Source: Paraburkholderia lycopersici
Lineage (GTDB): Bacteria; Pseudomonadota; Gammaproteobacteria; Burkholderiales; Burkholderiaceae
Assembly: GCF_900096975.1 (NCBI RefSeq)
Contig: NZ_FMYQ01000012.1
Location: forward strand, 124,001-188,000
DNA: 64,000 nt
Direction of reading: 5' to 3'
In this document: one piece after another, positions 18,409 to 29,841 of the stretch
Layout: each line of letters begins with the position of its first letter
Position numbering within the stretch: position 1 is the stretch's first letter
The notes under the pieces: generated by a model
The model's database searches: none
Told to the model about the DNA's origin: nothing
What the model saw: only the letters and a program-made list of their open reading frames with translations
Position numbers and translations under genes: made by a program

Positions 18409-20241
18409 CTACGGCTGCACGTCGGCCGTTTCGGAACGCCTCCCGACCCATGCCCGCCACCCGCCCGCATCGCTGATGTCGATCGCATCCGCCAACGCCG
18501 CGCTCTCGCACAGAAAGCCCTGCACGAGCGCCCCGTCGGCGAGCTTCAGCGTGCCAATGCCGAGAGGCGGCGCAATCCCGGCCACGAAACTCCCATACGC
18601 GGACACCGGCATTTCCCAGACTTCGACCTCGATCGCCATGCCGCCCTCCGCCGTGCGCACCAGCCCCGGTTTGCTCACGGCGCCGGGCGCGGCGGGCAGC
18701 GCGTAAAGCCGGTACTCCGGCGCGGTGCGCGCGGTGCAGACGAGTCGCGCGCCGCGCTGCGTGAGTTGCCAGTTGAGCGGTTGCCCGGCCAGATGCGCGC
18801 CGACCACGGCCACGCGCGCGCGCGCGTTCGCGTCCTCGCCGGACAAGACGGCTTCGCTCCGCGCCGCGCCGTCGCCGAGCCATGCGTTCGCAAGGCCGAG
18901 CAGCGAGGCGTCTTCGTGGGCGCGCGCGACGAACGTTACGCCGAAGGGCAGGCCCGCGTGCCGCCCCTGCGTGCAGTGCCCGGCCGGCACGGCGACCGCG
19001 GAAAGGTCGAGCAGATTGACGAAGTTCGTGTAGTAGCCGAAGCGGGAGTTCACGCGAATCGGATCGGCTTCGAGTTCGTCGACGGTGGCCGTCGTCGCCG
19101 ATGTCGGCATGAAGATCGCGTCGATCGAGGACCAGACGCGTTCGCTCTGCAGCCGCAGCGCGGCGAGGCGGTCGAAGGCCTCGAACACGTCCGCCGCGCT
19201 CCACCGCGCCGCGCCGCCGATGATCTCCCGGATCACCGGGTGAAGCGCCTCGGGCTTCGCCGCATGGAACTCGCGAATCGCCGCGAGCCGTTCCGCCACC
19301 CACGGCCCTTCGTAGAGCAGGCGCGCCGTGGCGAGGAACGGCTCGAAATCGATTTCCACGAGTTGCGCGCCCGCCGCCTTCGCGCGCGCGAGCGCGGCGT
19401 CGAATGCGGTGCGATACGAGTCGTCGCCGAAGAACTCGAGCTGCGCGGTACGCGGCACACCAAGCCGCACGCCCGCCAGCGAGCGTGCTTCGCGCGGCCC
19501 TGCCGCGCCCGCGAGCGGCGACCACGCGCGGCCATAGGGATCATCTTCGGCCACGCCGCGCGCGGCATCGAACACGATGCGCGCGTCGCCGGTCGTCTGC
19601 GCGAAGATCGTCACGCAGTCGAGCGATTTGCAGGCGGGCACGACGCCCTGCGTGCTGAGCACGCCCTTGGTGGGCTTCAGGCCGATCAGCCCGTGGAACG
19701 CGGCGGGCACGCGGCCCGATCCCGCCGTGTCGGTACCGAGCGAGAACGCGACCACGCCCAGCGCCACGCTCACGGCCGAGCCGGAGCTCGATCCACCGGA
19801 GGCGTAGCGCATGTCGAGCGCATTGCGGCACGCTCCGTACGGCGAGCGTTGGCCGGACAGGCCGGTGGCGAACTGGTCGAGATTGGTCTTGCCCACCGGA
19901 ATCGCGCCGGCCGCGATCAGCCGGGCGACCACGGGCGCGCTCGTCTGCGGCACGTAGGCATAGTCGGGGCAGCCGGCCGTGGTGGGAATGCCGGCGAGAT
20001 CGATGTTGTCCTTGATCGCGAACGGCACGCCATAAAGCGGCAAGCTCGCGGGATCGCGGTCCTTCAAGGCGTCGGCGTAGCGCATCATCTCGTCGCGCGT
20101 GAGCGGACGGATCCACGCGCGATGAGGGTCGCCCGCGGCGAGGCGCGCGGCGATCGAATCGACGAGCTGTGCCGGAGTCAGCGTGCCGTCGCGATACTGC
20201 GCCCGCAGTCCGGCTATCGTCATGGGTTGTGCTGCGTTCAT
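18409..20241 (-). CDS. atzF: Allophanate hydrolase
   Basis: A 610-residue protein of the usual AtzF length. The amidase-signature domain fills about 1-450, with the Ser-cisSer-Lys triad at K77 (AIKDNI), S151 (GGSSSG) and S175 (DTAGSGR); the spacing equals that of characterised AtzF. The C-terminal domain (about 475-610) removes the second group. It hydrolyses allophanate to ammonium and carbonate. Its ATG overlaps the stop of the carboxylase gene (ATGA). As the last gene of the riboswitch-led operon it completes conversion of guanidine- or urea-derived allophanate. Confidence 0.95.
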   Translation of the reverse strand: MNAAQPMTIAGLRAQYRDGTLTPAQLVDSIAARLAAGDPHRAWIRPLTRDEMMRYADALKDRDPASLPLYGVPFAIKDNIDLAGIPTTAGCPDYAYVPQTSAPVVARLIAAGAIPVGKTNLDQFATGLSGQRSPYGACRNALDMRYASGGSSSGSAVSVALGVVAFSLGTDTAGSGRVPAAFHGLIGLKPTKGVLSTQGVVPACKSLDCVTIFAQTTGDARIVFDAARGVAEDDPYGRAWSPLAGAAGPREARSLAGVRLGVPRTAQLEFFGDDSYRTAFDAALARAKAAGAQLVEIDFEPFLATARLLYEGPWVAERLAAIREFHAAKPEALHPVIREIIGGAARWSAADVFEAFDRLAALRLQSERVWSSIDAIFMPTSATTATVDELEADPIRVNSRFGYYTNFVNLLDLSAVAVPAGHCTQGRHAGLPFGVTFVARAHEDASLLGLANAWLGDGAARSEAVLSGEDANARARVAVVGAHLAGQPLNWQLTQRGARLVCTARTAPEYRLYALPAAPGAVSKPGLVRTAEGGMAIEVEVWEMPVSAYGSFVAGIAPPLGIGTLKLADGALVQGFLCESAALADAIDISDAGGWRAWVGRRSETADVQP

Positions 20242-23200
20242 GCCTGGGATTCCTCCTGAAACGTGGCGCTGCGAGCCTCGACGCGCAGCACCATGAGCCG
20301 TTGACCGTTGACGATGGCCGCCCCTTCGCTGCAATCGACCGATTCGATCGTGCCGGCTTCGGCCGCGCTAACGGAGACTTCCATCTTCATCGATTCGAGA
20401 ATGGCGACCACCTGCCCTTTCTCGATCGCATCGCCCGCTTTCACGAGCAGCTTCCAGACGCTGCCGGAAAGATCGGCCGTCAGCGCGAGACAACCTTCGT
20501 CGAGCGCTTCGCCGTCGCCGCCGGCCGCTGTGCCTGCGCTCTCCTCGTCCGCGCCGTATTGCGCGTGGCCCGCCGCGCGCCAGCGTTCGCGCTCGGCTTC
20601 GAACGCGGCCTGCTGGGTCGCCTTGAACGCCGCGATCGAGTCGGCCTCGTCGTGGAGGAAGCGGCTGTAAGCCCCGAGATCGAATACCGATTCCTCGATC
20701 TGAAGGCTTGCGCGTCCGGCGACGAAGTCGGCGCGCAGTTGCGCGAGCTCCGCTTCGCTGACTTCGTGGAAACGGATCTCGTCGAAAATACGCAGCAACC
20801 AGGGCTTGCCCGCCTCGAACTCGCGCGTGGTGCGATAGCGGTTCCACATCTGCACCGTGCGGCCCACGAACTGATATCCACCCGGCCCTTCCATGCCGTA
20901 CACGCACAGATAAGCGCCCCCGATGCCGACGGCGTTCTCGGGCGTCCATGTCCGGGCCGGGTTGTATTTGGTCGTGACGAGCCGGTGGCGCGGATCGAGC
21001 GGCGTGGCGACCGGCGCGCCGAGGTAGACGTCGCCCAGGCCCATGACGAGGTAGCGCGCGTCGAACACGATGCGCTTGACGTCGTCGACGCTCGCGAGCC
21101 CGTTGATGCGGCGGATGAACTCGATATTGCTCGGGCACCACGGCGCGTCGGGCCGCACCGATTGCATGTACCTTTCGATCGCGACGCGCGTGGACGGGTC
21201 GTCCCACGAGAGCGGCAAGTGCACGATGCGGTTCGGCACGCGCATTTCGGTGACAGGCGGCAGCTCGCGCTCGGCGCGCTGCAAATGCTCGATGAGCTTG
21301 TCGCGCGCAAGCACCCGCGGATCGAAGTGCACCTGCAGCGAGCGGATGCCGGGCGTGAGATCGATGATGCCCGGCATGCGCTGCTGCTGCAGCCACGTCA
21401 TCAGCGCATGCACGCGAAAGCGCAGATGGAGGTCGAGAACGAGCGGACCGTATTCGATCAGCAGATTGCCGTCGCCCGAACGCCGGTAAGCGACGCCGAT
21501 ACCCTCGCCCGCCCCGGCGTCGCGATACAGCACGCACTCTCCGGCGGCGGCCGGCGCCGATGCTTGTCCTTTTTCGGCCACGCGCGCGAACTGAACCGTA
21601 TCGCCCGGACGCAACTGCCCGAGCTTCCAGAGTTCCTCGCGCACCACGGTGACGGGGCAAACGAAGCCGCCGAGGCTCGGCCCGTCGGGCCCGAGGATCA
21701 CGGGCATGTCGCCCGTGAAATCGACTGCGCCGATCGCATAGGCGTTGTCGTGGATGTTCGACGGATGCAAGCCCGCCTCGCCGCCGTCGGCACGCGCCCA
21801 TTGCGGCTTCGGGCCGATCAGGCGCACGCCCGTGCGGCTCGAATTGTAGTGAACGGTCCAGCGCGTGCCGTACAGCATGTCGATGTCGTCGGGCGTGAAG
21901 AAGTCGGGCGCGCCATGCGGACCGTCGAGCACGCCGAGCGTCCACTGGCTCGTCAGCACGGGAGCGCGGTCCGCCGCAAGCGTGGCGCCCGTTTCGCCCG
22001 AGCCGGCGTCTTCGGCGAGATGGAGCACGTCGCCGCGCCGCAACGCGCGGCCCGCGTGGCCGCCGAACTGACCGAGCGTAAACGTGGCCTTGCTGCCGAG
22101 ATAGTCCGGCACCTGCAGGCCGCCCTTCACGGCGAGGCACGCGCGCACGCCCGCGCCGGTCACGCCGCCGAGCTTCAGCACGGCGCCGGGCGCGGCGCGC
22201 TGCACCTGCCAGAACGCGACCGGCGCGCCGTCGAGCGTGGCCGCGAGCGGCGCGCCGCCGAGCACGAAAAGCGCGGCGGTGTTGAAGCGCAGCGTCGCGC
22301 CGACCATCGTGAACTCAAGGCCGGCCGCATCGGGAGCGTTCCCGACCAGCTCGTTGGCGAGATCGAACGAGAGATCGTCCATCGGGCCCGAAGGCGGCAC
22401 GCCGACGTCCCAGTAGCCGAGCCGGCCAGGCGTCTGCTGCACGGTGGTCTGCACGCCGCCGTCGAGCACCTCGATCGTATGCGGCGCGAACGCGAAGCGC
22501 GACAGGAAGCCGGTGGTCTGCTCGCCGCGCACGAACGTGCTCGAACCGGCGACGGCACGCAGATAGTCGAGGTTCGTTTCGATCCCATATAACTGCGTGC
22601 GCGAGAGCGCATCGCGCAGCGCGGCAAGCGCGTGCGCACGCGTTTCCCCCTTGACGATCAGCTTCGCGAGAAGCGGGTCGTAGAACGAACTGATTTCGGT
22701 GCCCGCCTCGACCCAGGTGTCGACGCGGGCATCGGACGGAAATTCCACATGGGTCAGCGTGCCCGCGCTCGGCTGGAACTGCTTGTGCGGATCTTCGGCA
22801 TAGAGGCGCACCTGGATGCTCGCGCCGACCGGCGCGCGCGCGATCGTCTCCAGCGGCGGCAACGTGCCTTCGGCCTGGCGAATCATCCATTCGACGAGAT
22901 CGAGCCCCGTCACCGCCTCGGTCACGCAATGCTCGACCTGCAGGCGCGTGTTCACTTCGAGAAAATAGAAGCGCCGCTCCAGCGTATCGAACACGAACTC
23001 CACCGTCCCCGCCGAAGCATAGGCCACCGCCTGCGCGAGCCGTACCGCGCTCGCATGCAACGCCGCGCGCTCCGCGTCGGTGAGGCCCGGCGCGGGCGTC
23101 TCCTCGATCACCTTCTGGTTGCGCCGCTGCACCGAGCAGTCGCGCTCTCCGAGCGCAATCACGCCGCCCTTGCCGTCGCCGAAAATCTGCACCTCGATAT

Positions 23201-23822
23201 GACGCGCGTGCTCGACGAACTTCTCCAGGTAGACACCGGCGTTGGCGAAATTCGCCTCGCCCAGACGCGCGACCGAAGCAAACGCGGCTTCGAGTTGCCG
23301 CGCGTCGTGGCACAGCGCCATGCCGATGCCGCCGCCGCCCGCCGTGCTCTTGAGCATCACCGGATAGCCGATTCGCGCGGCCTCGACCTGCGCGCCGGCG
23401 AGGTCGGGCAGCAGGGCCGTGCCGGGCAGCAGCGGGACGTCGTGAACGCGTGCGAGCGCGCGCGCCGTATGCTTGAGGCCGAACGCGCGCATCTGCTCGG
23501 GGCGAGGGCCGATAAAGCGGATGCCCGCCTCGTCGCAGGCCTGCGCGAATGCTGCGTTCTCCGAAAGAAAGCCGTAGCCCGGGTGCACGGCATGCGCGCC
23601 CGTCTTGCGCGCCGCGTCGAGAATCGCGACGACGTTCAGGTAGCTCTGCGCCGCCGGCGCGGGGCCGACGCACACGGCCTCGTCGGCTTCCCGCACGTGG
23701 CGCGCATGCCGGTCCGCCTCCGAATAGACCGCGACCGAAGCAATGCCGAGCCGGCGCAGCGTGCGGATCACGCGGCACGCAATCTCGCCGCGATTCGCAA
23801 TCAAGACCTTGCCGAAGCTCAT
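20238..23822 (-). CDS. Urea/guanidine carboxylase (biotin-dependent)
   Basis: A 1194-residue biotin enzyme. The biotin carboxylase part (about 1-450) starts [15 protein letters not shown] and has [11 protein letters not shown] as the ATP grasp loop. The carboxyltransferase part follows as a KipA-like domain (about 475-780, [12 protein letters not shown]) and a KipI-like domain (about 785-1010). The biotinyl domain ends the protein with [11 protein letters not shown]. Enzymes of this family long annotated as urea carboxylase were shown to prefer guanidine when encoded behind a guanidine-I riboswitch with DUF1989 genes, which is exactly the context here. I therefore infer carboxylation of guanidine to carboxyguanidine. 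It overlaps both neighbours by ATGA. Confidence 0.93.
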   Translation of the reverse strand: MSFGKVLIANRGEIACRVIRTLRRLGIASVAVYSEADRHARHVREADEAVCVGPAPAAQSYLNVVAILDAARKTGAHAVHPGYGFLSENAAFAQACDEAGIRFIGPRPEQMRAFGLKHTARALARVHDVPLLPGTALLPDLAGAQVEAARIGYPVMLKSTAGGGGIGMALCHDARQLEAAFASVARLGEANFANAGVYLEKFVEHARHIEVQIFGDGKGGVIALGERDCSVQRRNQKVIEETPAPGLTDAERAALHASAVRLAQAVAYASAGTVEFVFDTLERRFYFLEVNTRLQVEHCVTEAVTGLDLVEWMIRQAEGTLPPLETIARAPVGASIQVRLYAEDPHKQFQPSAGTLTHVEFPSDARVDTWVEAGTEISSFYDPLLAKLIVKGETRAHALAALRDALSRTQLYGIETNLDYLRAVAGSSTFVRGEQTTGFLSRFAFAPHTIEVLDGGVQTTVQQTPGRLGYWDVGVPPSGPMDDLSFDLANELVGNAPDAAGLEFTMVGATLRFNTAALFVLGGAPLAATLDGAPVAFWQVQRAAPGAVLKLGGVTGAGVRACLAVKGGLQVPDYLGSKATFTLGQFGGHAGRALRRGDVLHLAEDAGSGETGATLAADRAPVLTSQWTLGVLDGPHGAPDFFTPDDIDMLYGTRWTVHYNSSRTGVRLIGPKPQWARADGGEAGLHPSNIHDNAYAIGAVDFTGDMPVILGPDGPSLGGFVCPVTVVREELWKLGQLRPGDTVQFARVAEKGQASAPAAAGECVLYRDAGAGEGIGVAYRRSGDGNLLIEYGPLVLDLHLRFRVHALMTWLQQQRMPGIIDLTPGIRSLQVHFDPRVLARDKLIEHLQRAERELPPVTEMRVPNRIVHLPLSWDDPSTRVAIERYMQSVRPDAPWCPSNIEFIRRINGLASVDDVKRIVFDARYLVMGLGDVYLGAPVATPLDPRHRLVTTKYNPARTWTPENAVGIGGAYLCVYGMEGPGGYQFVGRTVQMWNRYRTTREFEAGKPWLLRIFDEIRFHEVSEAELAQLRADFVAGRASLQIEESVFDLGAYSRFLHDEADSIAAFKATQQAAFEAERERWRAAGHAQYGADEESAGTAAGGDGEALDEGCLALTADLSGSVWKLLVKAGDAIEKGQVVAILESMKMEVSVSAAEAGTIESVDCSEGAAIVNGQRLMVLRVEARSATFQEESQA

Positions 23823-24478
23823 GACGCACCCCAGATGGTGAGCCGCACGGGCGTCGGGTTATAGCCGTTGCACGGGTTGTTGAGCTGCGGGCAGTTCGAG
23901 ATCAGCACGCTCACATCCATGTGCGCGCGCACTTCGACGTATTTGCCGGGCGCCGAAATGCCGTCCTCGAAGGACAACTTCCCGTCCGGCGTGACCGGCA
24001 CGTTCATGAAGAAGTTGATGTTGCTGACGATGTCGCGCTTGGTCAGGCGCGCATGGGCGTCACAGCCGCAATGACGCGTGATGGCGTTCAGAAAGCTGTC
24101 GCGGCAGTTGTGCATGTAGCGCTTCTCGAGCGCGTAGCGCACGGTGTTGCTCTCCGCCGCGCAGGCGCCGCCGAGCGTATCGTGCCGGCCGCAGGTATCG
24201 GCGACGATCGTCAGCATCGGGTTGCCGAAGTTCGACATCAGGACGCTGCCCGCCGTGAGGTAGAGATTGCCTTGCTCGCGAATCGTGTCCTGTGCGCTAT
24301 AGCGTTCGAGCGGGTCGGCACTGTTGTAGAACAGCGTATCGACGGCCTGGTTGCCTTCGAGATCGAGAATGCGCAGCACGTCGCCGCGCTTCAACGGGTG
24401 AAGCCACGGCTCGCCCGCAGGCAGCGTGTAGTCATAAGACGCGCGTTGCGTCTCCAGTTGGCTTTCGACGATAGGCAT
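23819..24478 (-). CDS. DUF1989 urea-carboxylase-associated protein (carboxyguanidine deiminase subunit)
   Basis: A 219-residue DUF1989 protein. Conserved features are [25 protein letters not shown], the core [20 protein letters not shown] and [12 protein letters not shown]. Cys and His residues in these motifs suggest a metal site. Two such proteins form the CgdAB carboxyguanidine deiminase, which turns carboxyguanidine into allophanate and ammonium. The paralogue is directly upstream (nine-base gap) and the carboxylase overlaps downstream. I could not decide which of the two is CgdA and which is CgdB. Confidence 0.88.
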   Translation of the reverse strand: MPIVESQLETQRASYDYTLPAGEPWLHPLKRGDVLRILDLEGNQAVDTLFYNSADPLERYSAQDTIREQGNLYLTAGSVLMSNFGNPMLTIVADTCGRHDTLGGACAAESNTVRYALEKRYMHNCRDSFLNAITRHCGCDAHARLTKRDIVSNINFFMNVPVTPDGKLSFEDGISAPGKYVEVRAHMDVSVLISNCPQLNNPCNGYNPTPVRLTIWGAS

Positions 24479-24487
24479 GACGGTTCC

Positions 24488-25249
24488 TTACGCAAACAGG
24501 CGGTCGGTATTGATGAACCCTCGGGTGTTCTCGGGGCAGGCGCTGCGACAGGCGTCGTCGTCGGGAACGCGGGCGTCGCCGGCGTACGCCCGGTAGGCGA
24601 TGAGCGTCACGGGCTTCGGCTCATAAGCCGGGTTGGCGTCGAGCGGATGGGGCGCCGTGGAAAACGCGGCGAGCGTGTTCATCTCGAAGCGCAGGTCGAC
24701 GCTCGCCCCCGCCCTCGAATGGCCCGGCACCCAGGCGAGCGAACCGTCCTCGCCATAAGCGACCTTGCTGAAGAAGTTGACGTTGGCGACCAGATCGCGC
24801 GCGCCGAGGCCATGCTTCGCGAGTTCGAGCACGAGGCTGTCGCGCCCGTTGCGGATCATGTCGTTGCGCTGCGCCTGGTAGGTCGTCTTGCCGTAGCGGC
24901 GCTCGAACAGCTTCGCATCGCCGACACCGCCGACCGGGTCGTGCCAGCCCAGCGTGTCGTGCGTGATCGAGGCCATCACGCGGCCCATGTCCGAGTACAG
25001 CACGCAGCCGCGCGTCAGATGCGCGGTGTGCTGCGCCTTGAGCGTATCCGCCATGTTGTAGCGTTCGAGCGGATCTTCCCGGCGATAGAAGACGGCGGAG
25101 AGGTTGGCGCCGCCTTCGCTATCGACGAGGCGCAGCGCGAGGCCGCGGCGCAGCACGCCTGACCAGTGCGTACCGGCGGGTATGACGGTTTCCCACAGAA
25201 CCTGGGACAAGGGCAAGGGAATGGGTTCGGCAACGCTTTGCGGCGACAT
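24488..25249 (-). CDS. DUF1989 urea-carboxylase-associated protein (second deiminase subunit)
   Basis: A 253-residue DUF1989 protein and first gene of the riboswitch-led operon. Visible motifs are VLRRGLALRLVDSEGGANLSAVFY, HDTLGWHDPVGG and VANVNFFSKVAYG, parallel to those of the downstream paralogue. With it, this protein should form the carboxyguanidine deiminase (CgdAB). The ATG at 25249 is preceded by AGGAG; the longer open frame to 25444 runs through the riboswitch and is not coding. The C-terminus ends in a Cys-containing tail (ACRSACPENTRG) not shared with the paralogue. Confidence 0.88.
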   Translation of the reverse strand: MSPQSVAEPIPLPLSQVLWETVIPAGTHWSGVLRRGLALRLVDSEGGANLSAVFYRREDPLERYNMADTLKAQHTAHLTRGCVLYSDMGRVMASITHDTLGWHDPVGGVGDAKLFERRYGKTTYQAQRNDMIRNGRDSLVLELAKHGLGARDLVANVNFFSKVAYGEDGSLAWVPGHSRAGASVDLRFEMNTLAAFSTAPHPLDANPAYEPKPVTLIAYRAYAGDARVPDDDACRSACPENTRGFINTDRLFA

Positions 25250-25310
25250 GGCGGCTCCTGATATCGGGAATGACAAAAGCAGTGAGAGGGCGATACCGAC
25301 GACATCGCGA

Positions 25311-25445
25311 CCTCCCGGGCTTTTATCCCTCCGTGGAGCCTTACCGCCGCCTTCGATTCGCGCTACGAGGCAGGCAACAAGACCGGATGGCTCTCGGACC
25401 AGCCATCGCCGCGCTTTGCGGCGCGACGACCGGAACCCTAGCAAT
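25311..25445 (-). promoter_or_regulatory. Guanidine-I (ykkC) riboswitch, guanidine carboxylase operon
   Basis: Read on the leftward strand, the conserved blocks of the ykkC motif occur in order: CTAGGGTTCCG, then CTGGTCCGAGAG, then ACGGAGGGATAAAAGCCCGG. This class binds free guanidinium and turns on guanidine export, carboxylase or transport genes. It lies 61 bases before the first DUF1989 start. I did not find a clear terminator hairpin between aptamer and gene, so the mode of control is open. The rest of the gap to 25663 is the back-to-back promoter region with the cysteine hydrolase gene. Confidence 0.95.
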
Positions 25446-25663
25446 CCTAAGATGATGCAAATTGCTTCGCACCTCTCGATTCAGGATTAAGCGAATTGCG
25501 TGCCAGTCAAAACTGCGCCAACGCCGGGGAAAGAAGCACCACTTCGGACGGCTTCGCACCATCCTCATGCCTCGCGCGACACGGCAAGCTTCAGTTCGGT
25601 GCCCGCGTGCCCCGCGCAATATTGTCGACCTACACTGGCGACCCGGTCATTGCGCACACAACC

Positions 25664-26356
25664 ATGAAGATCACCGCCCAGCCTTACGATTTTCCGCTCA
25701 CCGGCCCGCTCACGATCGAGTCGGCCGCTCTCGTCATCATCGACATGCAACGGGACTTTTGCGATCCGCGCGGGTACATGGGCGCGCGCGGCGGCGATGT
25801 CGGCCCTGCCCGCGCCATCGTGCCGCGTATCCAGCGCGTGCGAGAGCGCGCGGCGGCGCTCGGCATGAAGATCGTGCATACGCGCGAGGGGCATCGCCCC
25901 GACCTCTCCGACCTTCCCGAAAGCAAGCGCCTGAAGACCGCGCGCGCGGGCGCTGAAATCGGCAGCCGCGGTCCGCTCGGCAGGCTACTGGTACGCGGGG
26001 AAGCGGGCTGGCAGATCATCGACGAACTCCAGCCGCGCGAAAACGAAGCGGTGATCGACAAGCCCGGCACCGGAGCCTTTCACGCGACGGATCTTCATCA
26101 CGTGCTGACCGTATCGGGCATCTCGCGGCTGATCCTGACCGGTGTGACGACCGCCGTTTGCGTGACCAGCACGGCGCGCGAAGCGAGCGACCGCGGCTAT
26201 GAGGTGCTCGTACTCGAAGACTGCTGCGCCGAGCCGTGCGCGAGCGACCATGACGACGCCGTGCGGCTGCTGCGCATCGAGGGAGGTTATCTCGCCGCCA
26301 CCGCACGCTCGGACGATCTGCTTGCCGCGCTGGAGAAGTTTGCGCCGCGCGCATGA
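25664..26356 (+). CDS. Cysteine hydrolase, isochorismatase superfamily (biuret/ureidoacrylate amidohydrolase type)
   Basis: A 230-residue enzyme with the D-K-C catalytic triad at D27 (VIIDMQRDF), K133 (VIDKPGTGAF) and C166 (GVTTAVCVTSTAREASDRGYEV). The segments GYMGARGGDV and HTREGHRPDLSD place it with the RutB/biuret hydrolase branch, which cleaves ureido or biuret amides to ammonia and carbamate or allophanate. It is divergent from the guanidine carboxylase operon and convergent with the guanidine-riboswitch transporter operon, so it may feed or scavenge ureido intermediates; allophanate from biuret would be the AtzF substrate. The ATG at 25664 is chosen by the conserved start KITAQPYDF. 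Confidence 0.9.
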   Translation: MKITAQPYDFPLTGPLTIESAALVIIDMQRDFCDPRGYMGARGGDVGPARAIVPRIQRVRERAAALGMKIVHTREGHRPDLSDLPESKRLKTARAGAEIGSRGPLGRLLVRGEAGWQIIDELQPRENEAVIDKPGTGAFHATDLHHVLTVSGISRLILTGVTTAVCVTSTAREASDRGYEVLVLEDCCAEPCASDHDDAVRLLRIEGGYLAATARSDDLLAALEKFAPRA

Positions 26357-26380
26357 GCACGCGGGTCGCCGGTGCGCGGC

Positions 26381-27219
<839 letters not shown>

Positions 27220-27223
<4 letters not shown>

Positions 27224-28077
27224 CGCTTGGCCATCCATTTTCCAAAACACAGCCGGTGAACGAGCCGGAACACCTGGTCGATCATGAGCCCGATGAGGCC
27301 GATCAGCAGGATTCCGCCGAAAATGCGATCAGTCTGCAAATAGCGCTGGGCCTTCAGGATCGCATAGCCGAGTCCCGAGTTGGCCGCCACGAGCTCGGCG
27401 ACCACGAGGTAAGTCCAGGCCCATCCCATGGTGATACGCAACGTGTCCACGATAGCCGGCCGCGACGACGGAAAGATCACGAGGCGGATCATTTCCTCGC
27501 GCGTCGCACCCATCGTTTGCGCGGCTTCGATCTGCGCGATCGGCACCGCGCGCACGTTCTCGGCGATCATCAGCACCATCTGGAAGAACGTGCCGATGAA
27601 GATGATCGCGATCTTCGATCCTTCGTCGATGCCGATCCATAGCATCACGAGCGGAATGAACGCGACGGCGGGCATGTAGCGGATAAAGTCGGTCAGCGGC
27701 TCGAGCAACGCCTGCACCGGGCGGAACGTGCCGATCAGCAGGCCGAGCGGCAGCGCGAACACGGCCGAGAGCGCCCAGCCGCCCACCACGCGGTAGATGC
27801 TGATGCAGATATCGTCCGCGAGGCCGTCGTCGGTCCACCAGCTCACGAGCCGATGGACGACGGCGCCGGGCCCCGGCATGAAGGTCGGATCGACGAGCCC
27901 CGAAAGCGACAAGGCCCACCACGCGAGGAGCGGCACGATCAGACCCGTCAAGGCGAATCCGATATAGGCGCGGCGGCTGATTTCGCCGCGTACGACCCAC
28001 AGCGGCACAGGCCGGCTTTTGGCCGCGACGGGTGGGGCCAGCATTTCGCGCGCCGGCGCATGTTCAGTCGTCGACAT
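27220..28077 (-). CDS. ABC transporter permease (SsuC/TauC-like)
   Basis: A 285-residue inner-membrane permease with about six helices. The cytoplasmic EAA loop is visible as EAAQTMGATREEMIRLVIFPSSRP. The N-terminal 50 residues are soluble and Pro-rich. The ATG at 28077 lies inside the end of the upstream unknown gene (14-base overlap), and its stop overlaps the ATPase start, so translation is coupled along the operon. With the ATPase and the binding protein at 30858 it forms a complete importer, although the binding protein is separated from it by three other genes. Confidence 0.94.
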
Positions 28078-28948
28078 GGTTGCTCCTTGAGTCAGTGATT
28101 CCAGCGGGTTCGGCAGCTTCAACCACCGGGGCGAGTTCGAAGGGCAACGTGTGCCCTTCGCGCCATGGATGCGTCGACAACGCAATGACAGGACGCATGC
28201 CAGGAGACGCCGCCACATGCCCCAGCGAAATTTCGAAATCGAGCAGTGCGCGGGCCTGCTCGAGCGAGACCGACGGGTCTCCGACGACCTGCGCCAGCGT
28301 GCGTCCGCGATGCTGCGCAAGCCATGCCGTCGCCGCCGGAGAACGTGCGCGCGCAAACATGAAAAAGCCGCCGGCGCGCGCGAGAAAGCACGTTGGCCGG
28401 TCATCGGGTACGTGCGCCGTCGATCCTCGCAGCGCGTCCGAGGGCGGCAACGCCGCCCACGTCGGGCCATCCGAAGCCGGCTCGCGCTCCCAGCGCTCGT
28501 GGTAATGGGCGTCGATGCCGTCTTCGAGCAGCACGTCGGGCGACTCGAAGCACATCATGCCCATATCGCGCGTGTCGGCCGGCGGGCTGAAGTCGATCTG
28601 GCGATGCCAGGTGCAAACCTCGGGTACGCCGGGTTCGATCGCGGTGAAGCCCGCAAAGCCCTGCTGCCGCGCCAGTTCCGTCAGCAGGTCGCGCGGCAAT
28701 GCGTCGAGGCCGCTTACGCCCTCGAAACCGGAGCGGTCCGCGCTCACGCGCAGGTCCACGTGCACGCGCGCCGTTTGCAGCCAGAACACGCGCGTTGCAC
28801 GGTCCTCGCGCCCCGCCGCGTCGCGCAACAGCGTGCGCCGCCACAGCCCGCGATAGCGCTGCGGAACACGCGCAGCCGCGGCGGGACGGTCGAGCCAGGC
28901 GCCTGGGTCGACGACGCTTGCGTCCGTCTGGTTCATCAGTTGGGTCAT
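28064..28948 (-). CDS. Unknown protein inside the guanidine-riboswitch transporter operon
   Basis: A 294-residue soluble protein with no signal peptide or membrane segment. I do not recognise a named family. It has a pattern WRRTLLRD...VFWLQTARVHVDLRV near residues 35-75 and a later FFMFARARS, alternating short beta-like stretches that suggest a beta-barrel fold. Conserved-looking Trp, Cys and His residues occur at about CTWHRQIDF and HYHERWE. It sits between creatininase and permease genes and overlaps the permease start by 14 bases, so it is surely part of the pathway. An enzyme or carrier acting on the imported compound is inference only. Confidence 0.8.
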   Translation of the reverse strand: MTQLMNQTDASVVDPGAWLDRPAAAARVPQRYRGLWRRTLLRDAAGREDRATRVFWLQTARVHVDLRVSADRSGFEGVSGLDALPRDLLTELARQQGFAGFTAIEPGVPEVCTWHRQIDFSPPADTRDMGMMCFESPDVLLEDGIDAHYHERWEREPASDGPTWAALPPSDALRGSTAHVPDDRPTCFLARAGGFFMFARARSPAATAWLAQHRGRTLAQVVGDPSVSLEQARALLDFEISLGHVAASPGMRPVIALSTHPWREGHTLPFELAPVVEAAEPAGITDSRSNHVDD

Positions 28949-28971
28949 ATCCGGTTCACTCGCGCCGCACG

Positions 28972-29757
28972 TCAGGACAGGTCCGAGAATTCCGCGCGCA
29001 ACGCGGCGGCTACCCGTTCCGCGACTTCGCGCGCGAGCAACGCCCCCTTTACCGCGCTCGATCCGCGTGCCGACGACAGCACGCCCGAGAGCGGCACCCA
29101 GCCCGTGCGGGTCGGGTAGGTGTCGTAGGCGGGAAAGTCCGCGGGGCCATCGTCGGGGATCCTGTCGATCGAGACGAGGTTCGGGTGGTAGTGCAACATC
29201 ATCGACGTTTCCATCACGGCCGCATGCTCGAGCGCGAAACCGGGAAAGCCTTCCGGAAACACCTTGGCGAGCGTGGGCGCGGTCAGGAAGTCCCAGTACT
29301 CCAGCCGCACGACACGCAGCGGCGGCGTGCGCGTGCCTTGCTGGGACAGGTCGCGCATCGCAAGCTCGATGCCTTCCGTGAGGAACCACTGGTTCTCGTA
29401 GTGGCCGTCGATCAACGCGAGCCGCCGTACGCCATGGCGCGCGAATTCGCGGATCACGTCGCGCGTCATCTGGCTCAGGTTGTTGCCGTCGAGACTCGTC
29501 GTGCCGCAGAAGTGCTGGCCGCCGCCGCATTTCGGCTGCGAGCGATAGCCGTAATTGAATGCGGGCGCAACGATCCCGCCAACTTCGCGCGCAACGTCGA
29601 GCGCCACCGCGCTCGAAAGGAGCGCATCGGTGCCGAGCGGCAGATGCGGACCATGCTGCTCCAGCGCGCCGCAGGGCAGCAGCACGATGGCCTCGTCGTC
29701 GAGGATGCGCTGGCGGTAGTCGACCCAGCTCAGATGCTGCATCAGATGAGAATTCAT
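28972..29757 (-). CDS. Creatininase family amidohydrolase
   Basis: A 261-residue protein very close to Pseudomonas creatininase. Metal and catalytic residues are all present: E33 and H35 (ALEQHGPH), D44, H119 and E121 (DGHYEN), with H178 in EHAAVMETS. The shared block YGYRSQPKCGGGQHF continues the similarity. Creatininase opens the creatinine ring to creatine. The active-site lid tryptophan (Trp174 in the Pseudomonas enzyme, in GWDIEHGG) appears as Phe here (GFALEHAA), so the substrate may be another cyclic or acylated guanidine. No creatinase or sarcosine oxidase gene is nearby. The operon is led by a guanidine riboswitch. Confidence 0.9.
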   Translation of the reverse strand: MNSHLMQHLSWVDYRQRILDDEAIVLLPCGALEQHGPHLPLGTDALLSSAVALDVAREVGGIVAPAFNYGYRSQPKCGGGQHFCGTTSLDGNNLSQMTRDVIREFARHGVRRLALIDGHYENQWFLTEGIELAMRDLSQQGTRTPPLRVVRLEYWDFLTAPTLAKVFPEGFPGFALEHAAVMETSMMLHYHPNLVSIDRIPDDGPADFPAYDTYPTRTGWVPLSGVLSSARGSSAVKGALLAREVAERVAAALRAEFSDLS

Positions 29758-29841
29758 TGGGCGATCCTGTGATCGGGTAGCGCGTGCGTTGTAGTCGAAG
29801 GGGGCACGGCGCCGTCATGCGAGCCGTGCGCCGCTCGCCTG

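Noticed and set aside
25250..25444. N-terminal extension of the first DUF1989 gene
   Set aside because: The extra codons translate the guanidine-I riboswitch; the conserved RNA blocks and an AGGAG before 25249 fix the start.
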